Source: Euborellia annulipes (Eukaryota; Arthropoda; Insecta; Dermaptera; Anisolabididae). Taken from it: 64,000 nucleotides of DNA. Where the stretch lies: contig JAKCPI010006224.1 of assembly GCA_023213315.1 (NCBI GenBank), positions 43,818 to 107,817 of the forward strand, given 5' to 3'. Position 1 is the first letter of the stretch. The number at the start of each line of letters is the position of its first letter. A model generated the notes under the pieces. The model was not told where the DNA came from, did no database searches, and saw only the letters and a program-made list of their open reading frames with translations. The position numbers and the translations under genes were made by a program. This document shows positions 59,717-64,000 of this stretch, piece after piece.

Positions 59717-60178
59717 AAAAATTAAAACATGAAGGGGGCAAGTTGTTGAAGATGATATTTGAATATTTTCTAATATCCAAAATGGAACTATGTTCGAGGG
59801 TTGGCAACTCTCTCTGGCGAGACGAATATTCTCCTAACTTCAGTTAAGACATTGCAAATTTTAAATTTTTAAATTATGGTAAAAAAATTAATTATTTTAG
59901 CTTCACAAAACAGTTAATACTGAAGAGGGTTTGTTCCCTGGAAGAGGGTAAATATACGAATATCAAAGTGTTTTAGTTGTTTATTTTATTTTATTTTTTT
60001 TAATTTGTCCTCTCGGCTGCTGGTCATTTTATTTTAGTTATAATTATATATATTTTGAAATTTCTAGTGCCAATGGCTACCGGTATATTTTTAAGTTTTG
60101 TTTTCATTTCCTTTGATATTGTTATCATGACCGTCATGGTCCAAAGTTTAAAACAAACCTATCAGAGATTTACAAAAA
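59717..60178. other. No gene seen
   Basis: No supported feature. Confidence 0.45.
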
Positions 60179-60372
60179 CAAAATAAACAACAGTTGATTT
60201 TGAGATTGTGGCTGTGATGTGATTACAGTGGAGAATTGGAGGTATCAGCCAAATTGGGATTGTCCAGGTTAATAAAACTCCCAAGATAAGACGTTTCGGC
60301 CTGGGAGTTTTACTAACCTGGACAATCCCAATTTGGCTGATACCTCCAATTCTCCACTGCAAAATAAACAAC
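60179..60372. mobile_element. Retroposed palindromic PLE-like fragment with 13-bp duplication
   Basis: CAAAATAAACAAC is perfectly duplicated at 60179-60191 and 60360-60372. Between them, after 34 bp of unpaired sequence, arms of about 60 bp (CAGTGGAGAATTGGAGGTAT and inverse) enclose AAGATAAGACGTTTCGGCC. The 13-bp duplication with internal inversion fits target-primed retroposition. Confidence 0.65.
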
Positions 60373-61118
60373 TTTGATAATTATAAAAACATTTTTTAGT
60401 AAAAAGAAAAATCTAAAAAGAATTAATAAATAATTATTAACAAAAGAAATTCAAAAGATTTCCAGAAATATTATAAAATGAGAGACGTTTTAATAACCAA
60501 AAGAGACGCTGGTTTCAACTAAGGAGAGAGAGGAGAGAGAGAGAATCTCTTAAGAAAACCGGAGGTGGCCTCGGAAGTCCTCTCGGCCTATAATGAATTT
60601 CCTTCATGACAAAGCAGTAATATATACGTATACACTCATATACAGGGAAGCTCGTTAATCTTAAATGGTCCAAGTGTCATGTTTTCTAACATGCAAAATG
60701 CAAATAGCTTTAAACTAAACTTTAGTTGGTAGAAAAGAAGTGAAAAAGATATGAAGAAGGATCTGATGTTTCTGAATTGAATCCTCGTCGATCATCATGC
60801 TTTCATGTGGAGATGACATCAGGTCCTTTTTTGATATGAATATGATATTAGAGAGAATATGCCGTGAGAGAAATAAATTTGATGTCAAAACTAAAGCTGG
60901 GCAAAAAAGATTTGATTAATTTCCTCAAGAAGAATCAAAACCATCCTACAAATTTCGTGATTTTTTTTTGTCTCTTGCAGAATAATCAAGTGGTTATGGC
61001 CTAATTTGTTAACTCTGAATTCTGAATCCATATTGTTATATTCAAGTCGTTGATATTTATTTATTTAAATTAATTGGTAAACAATATTTTACACTCTGGA
61101 TTATAGCTAGTACAGTAA
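60373..61118. other. No gene seen
   Basis: AT-rich DNA with a GAGA stretch near 60525. Nothing further. Confidence 0.45.
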
Positions 61119-61227
61119 CAAGGGCGGATACGGAGGGTAAAGGGAGTAATTACTCCTTCCCCTCGAGATTTGAGAAAAATATTTTTCTTGGTAATTAAAT
61201 GTTATTTGTAATATAAAATTTTAAAAA

Positions 61228-61727
61228 TTAATACTTTATGAATGAAACACATGTTTTTGGATAAAAAATTATTTTATTTTTCAACGTAGTCTCCTTTGAG
61301 CTCTATACACTTTGTCCAACGTTTCTCCAATTTTTTTTATCCCTTCCAAAAAATAAGATTTGTCGAGGGCATCAAAATAGGTATTTGTTTGTGAGATGAT
61401 TTCATCGTTGGAGTCAAACCTCATTTTTTCAGGTTTGAAAATAAGAAATAGTCACTCGGAGCTGAATCCGGAGAATAGGGAGGATGAGGGAGCAATTCGT
61501 ATCCCAATTCATGGATTTTTGCCATGGAAACTGCACACCCTTGCATTGTCTTCTCAAATCACGAGGTAGTCTGATATTAATGGATGTCAAACAAAAACTA
61601 AAAGACCCAGCTGGTTCTAATTTCGACAGGAGTCAGCTGATAGTTGCCTGCTGACAGGAGCAGTGTTGCCATTTCAGTGAAGAGGCGGGAAATTCAAAAA
61701 GTCACGGACTTATTGACCTGCCCTGTA
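61228..61727 (-). mobile_element. Mariner element relic, internally deleted
   Basis: The minus strand starts with a terminal-repeat-like ACAGGGCAGGTCAATAAGTC, then jumps from the 5' region to the C-terminal third of a mariner transposase. Most of the transposase is missing. The left terminal repeat was not found. Confidence 0.7.
61274..61525 (-). pseudogene. Mariner transposase C-terminal fragment
   Basis: Translation shows MAKIHELGYELLPHPPYSPD followed by SAPSDYFLF, the region holding the third catalytic acidic residue of the mariner D,D34D triad. Later blocks read FDALDKSYFLEG and, in another frame, KRWTKCIELKGDYVEK before a stop. A premature stop just after SNLKK, a small deletion and a frameshift in an A-run show that this copy is dead. 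Confidence 0.8.
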
Positions 61728-61799
61728 TAGGTATACTCTGGCAAATAAGGGCGGATACGGGGGTATATTCTGGCAAATAAGTAAAGAATGCTAATTTTA

Positions 61800-61847
61800 A
61801 TTACTGAAAGTAAGAGAGTTGTGTGCTGTGCGATCAGTCACACCAGA
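61800..61847 (+). mobile_element. HP repeat terminal fragment
   Basis: ATTACTGAAAGTAAGAGAG through CAGTCACACCAGA, the 3' half of the 3' hairpin. Confidence 0.65.
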
Positions 61848-61893
61848 TTACCCCTCCCCGAAAAACTCCTCTGGATTCGCCCTTTTATAGTAA

Positions 61894-63371
61894 ACGATTA
61901 TTAGATTACTGCTCCTTATGCTCAGATGATAATTCTTCTGTGAGGTAATTTTGGTTGCCTTACTCACAGTAAGCAATCACAAAATATTTTAGACATCCCA
62001 TGGCGAGGATACGATTTTTAAAAATATTTCAAAGGAAAGGCTTAACCTCGGAGCTCTTTATTTTTATTTTTGTCTTTATTAACTATGTTATAAAATAAGA
62101 CTTTTTTGACTATGGCAAATAAGATTAATTTCTATTGACATTGGAAAATTCAGAATATTCTCTTTTGGTAAAGAGAATTCCTGAATGGAATGGAAAGCTC
62201 TTACATATCATTATTCTTTTACTACATCAAAATTTCATTTCAAAATCCATAAGAAAGAATGAAGAAAAAGAGAGTCAAGTTTCCTTGGGTTTTATTTTGT
62301 CGGCGGGCCTTTTGCGAAAATTCAATTGATTGGGGGACTGTAAAAATCCAGACCCCGTTTGGTAGCTTAAGGCATTTTGTATGTTATTGTAATTTATTTC
62401 ATTTCATAATTAAACACTTTTTGATTGTTTTTAAATCAAATTTTAAAAATCATTTTTTAAGTATTAAAGGAAAATTATTTCAATCAATACATATATGTGT
62501 GAAAATAATATATCGTTGTAGTCAAAATTAGCTCAATCGTATTAAAATTAACTTTCTGTGTGCCGAGAGGCGTAACCTTTGCTTATCTAAAGGGGATGGG
62601 GGGATGGAGACAATGATAAGGAAGCAAATGGGTTACCAAGCCACAGTCTCAAAATGAGTAAATTTATTTTTAAGAAAACCCCAAGTGTATAGGATCTATA
62701 ATTTAATTGTCAATACTTATACAAGATTTATTATTACTAAAATGAATTTTTAAATGTGATTTATATAAAAATAATTATTCCCCTGTTGTTAATAAAAACT
62801 CTTGTTGGCTAAGATAATAGCGCTATTGAAAATTTTTTATAAAATAAAAAATTTTTTAATACCAAAGTTTTTCATTCATTCATGCATTCATTATACTAGG
62901 TACAATACAACACAATTCCATTCTTTTCAAGCATACATAATTCATTTAAAATTTCGAAAACTTAATATAATAGGCCTAAATGAAATTTTAACACGAAAAG
63001 TTACATTATCCCAAGAGGAATTAAATAGTAATTTATAAAATTAAGGAGAAAAATGTAGTTGTTTGAAAATTTCATATTATAAGTATCATTGTATTAAAAA
63101 CTAATGGAGGTTAAAGGTACGCCTACGGTGTCTATCATCCATAAATAGAGGCAACACACTGGGGGGCTTGCTTAAAGGCAAATTACTCATCTTGAGAGGG
63201 GGCTTGGTAAGTAACCATAAGCCTATATAAACTAGGATAACAATTTTCTATATATCACTTAATAAATAAATGTAGATTCGGCCGGTAATATACAAAATAT
63301 TAAAATGAGTTCATAAACTAATACAATCGGAGTCAAAATCAAAATCAAATTTCTTTTGACCATAATAATTA
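61894..63371. other. No gene seen
   Basis: The 90- and 78-codon plus frames (62259-62531, 62802-63038) are AT-driven and lack recognised motifs. Confidence 0.45.
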
Positions 63372-63560
63372 TTGATACCAAATGGTATAAATAAATATGT
63401 CTGGTCTCCTGTATATTTTATAAATTACGATATATAATGGGGCCCAGGCCTATTTATTTATACCATTTGGTATACAAATGGTTTAAATAAATTCATCGGC
63501 CCATCGAACACACTCCCCTTGACTTTAAGATAATCAATATCGACCTTTGTCAAAATCTCT
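63372..63560. repeat. Type II SINE pieces in inverted arrangement
   Basis: A plus-strand tail (ATACCAAATGGTATAAATAA, then GTCTGGTCTCC) faces a minus-strand SINE (CCAGGCCTATTTATTTATAC, then AAATAAATTCATCGGCCC). Confidence 0.5.
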
Positions 63561-63566
63561 AATCTC

Positions 63567-64000
63567 TTGACCGCGGAGAAGATTGAGGATTATCAAGATC
63601 AATTCTAAAAAAAATTGTTACATCATTTATATAGTCATATAAATCCTTACAAATTTCTGTTTTAGATTAGTGACCTCGAAGAATCAGGGTGTGGAATCGT
63701 ATTAAAAAATAATGAGTATCTTTAATGACCTAAGATGCCTCAAAGTCTTAAAAAATAATTATTGGAATGCGAAAAATTTAATTTTTTTTTGTAAACCTTT
63801 TAGGTATTTAGGGTTTATTAATGTATTTAACAATAATATCGATAACTGCCTAGGGACGTTCTACACGCTGATTGTTCGGGGTCACTAATCAAAACAGAAA
63901 TTTGTAAAGCTACTACATGACTAAATAAATGATGTAACAATTGTTTTTTTTTTTTAGAATTTATCTTGATAATCCTCCCTTGCGCTCTGTGGTCTCAAGA
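63567..64000. repeat. Inverted repeat reaching the window edge
   Basis: About 130 bp at 63567-63700 (AGGATTATCAAGATCAATTC, GTTACATCATTTATATAGTC, TTACAAATTTCTGTTTT) recurs inverted at about 63848-64000. The right boundary lies outside the window, so type and length cannot be fixed. Confidence 0.65.

Larger units (their letters stand above)
61119..61885. mobile_element. hAT-like element with nested relics
   Basis: Ends CAAGGGCGGATACGGAGGG and, inverted, AAAGGGCGAATCCAGAGG. Flanking 8-mers TACAGTAA (61111-61118) and TATAGTAA (61886-61893) match at 7 of 8. Inside lie a mariner relic and an HP end fragment, plus a second GGGCGGATACGG at about 61748. Confidence 0.65.

Overview
This window looks like intergenic or intronic DNA from a repeat-rich, AT-rich animal genome, most likely an arthropod. 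The arguments are a non-LTR retrotransposon of R1-clade type (a group best known from arthropods), a mariner transposase relic, tRNA-derived SINEs, Helitron ends, hAT- and Tc1/mariner-type MITEs and many simple repeats. The species cannot be named from the sequence. I see no convincing host gene, rRNA or functional tRNA. One possible 142-bp exon (24860-25001, minus strand) is weak. Nearly all open frames outside 51.7-56.2 kb are short chance or repeat-derived frames.

The only long coding region is a 4.9-kb minus-strand non-LTR retrotransposon (51527-56428). Its ORF1 encodes a Gag-like protein with three zinc knuckles. Its ORF2 encodes an APE-type endonuclease, a YADD reverse transcriptase and a C-terminal CCHC finger, and is broken by one frameshift at an A7 run. 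ORF1 and ORF2 overlap as ATGA. Both ends of the element lie inside a (TG/CA)n microsatellite, the target known for the Mino and Waldo branches of the R1 clade. That microsatellite is the central block of a copy of the commonest repeat in the window.

That commonest repeat is a roughly 670-bp non-coding family, called HP here, with about 19 full or partial copies. One end is a hairpin starting TACTTTCTCTTACC and the other is a hairpin ending GTCACACCAGA. A 14-nt motif is terminal at the first end and inverted but inset about 28 nt at the second. The middle carries a (GTCT)n/(TG)n microsatellite. A second copy of the host sequence provides an empty site (about 33688) showing insertion within an A/T run without an obvious target-site duplication. 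This architecture resembles the DINE/HINE (Helentron-derived) rolling-circle elements. HP copies may spread CA repeats that then serve as landing sites for the R1-clade element.

Layout. 0-1.6 kb is low-complexity DNA. 1.6-3.5 kb is a foldback element with 159-bp internal tandem repeats. 3.7-6.6 kb is a nest of HP, a dispersed repeat, a SINE and a hAT-type MITE. 6-9 kb holds palindromic fragments with GAAGATG/GAAACG cores, as in Penelope-like elements, and a Helitron end. 9-33 kb is mostly unannotated AT-rich DNA with scattered SINEs, MITEs and HP copies. 33-35 kb is the second copy of the dispersed repeat. 35-49 kb holds further HP copies, hAT elements, Helitron ends and a nested inverted-repeat element. 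49-57 kb is the main nest (HP, MITE, foldback, SINE, R1-clade retrotransposon). 58-62 kb holds HP, a SINE, a retroposed foldback and a hAT-like element containing a mariner relic. 62-64 kb ends in an inverted repeat that reaches the window edge. Many junctions show target-site duplications, so the order of insertion can be read at several loci.
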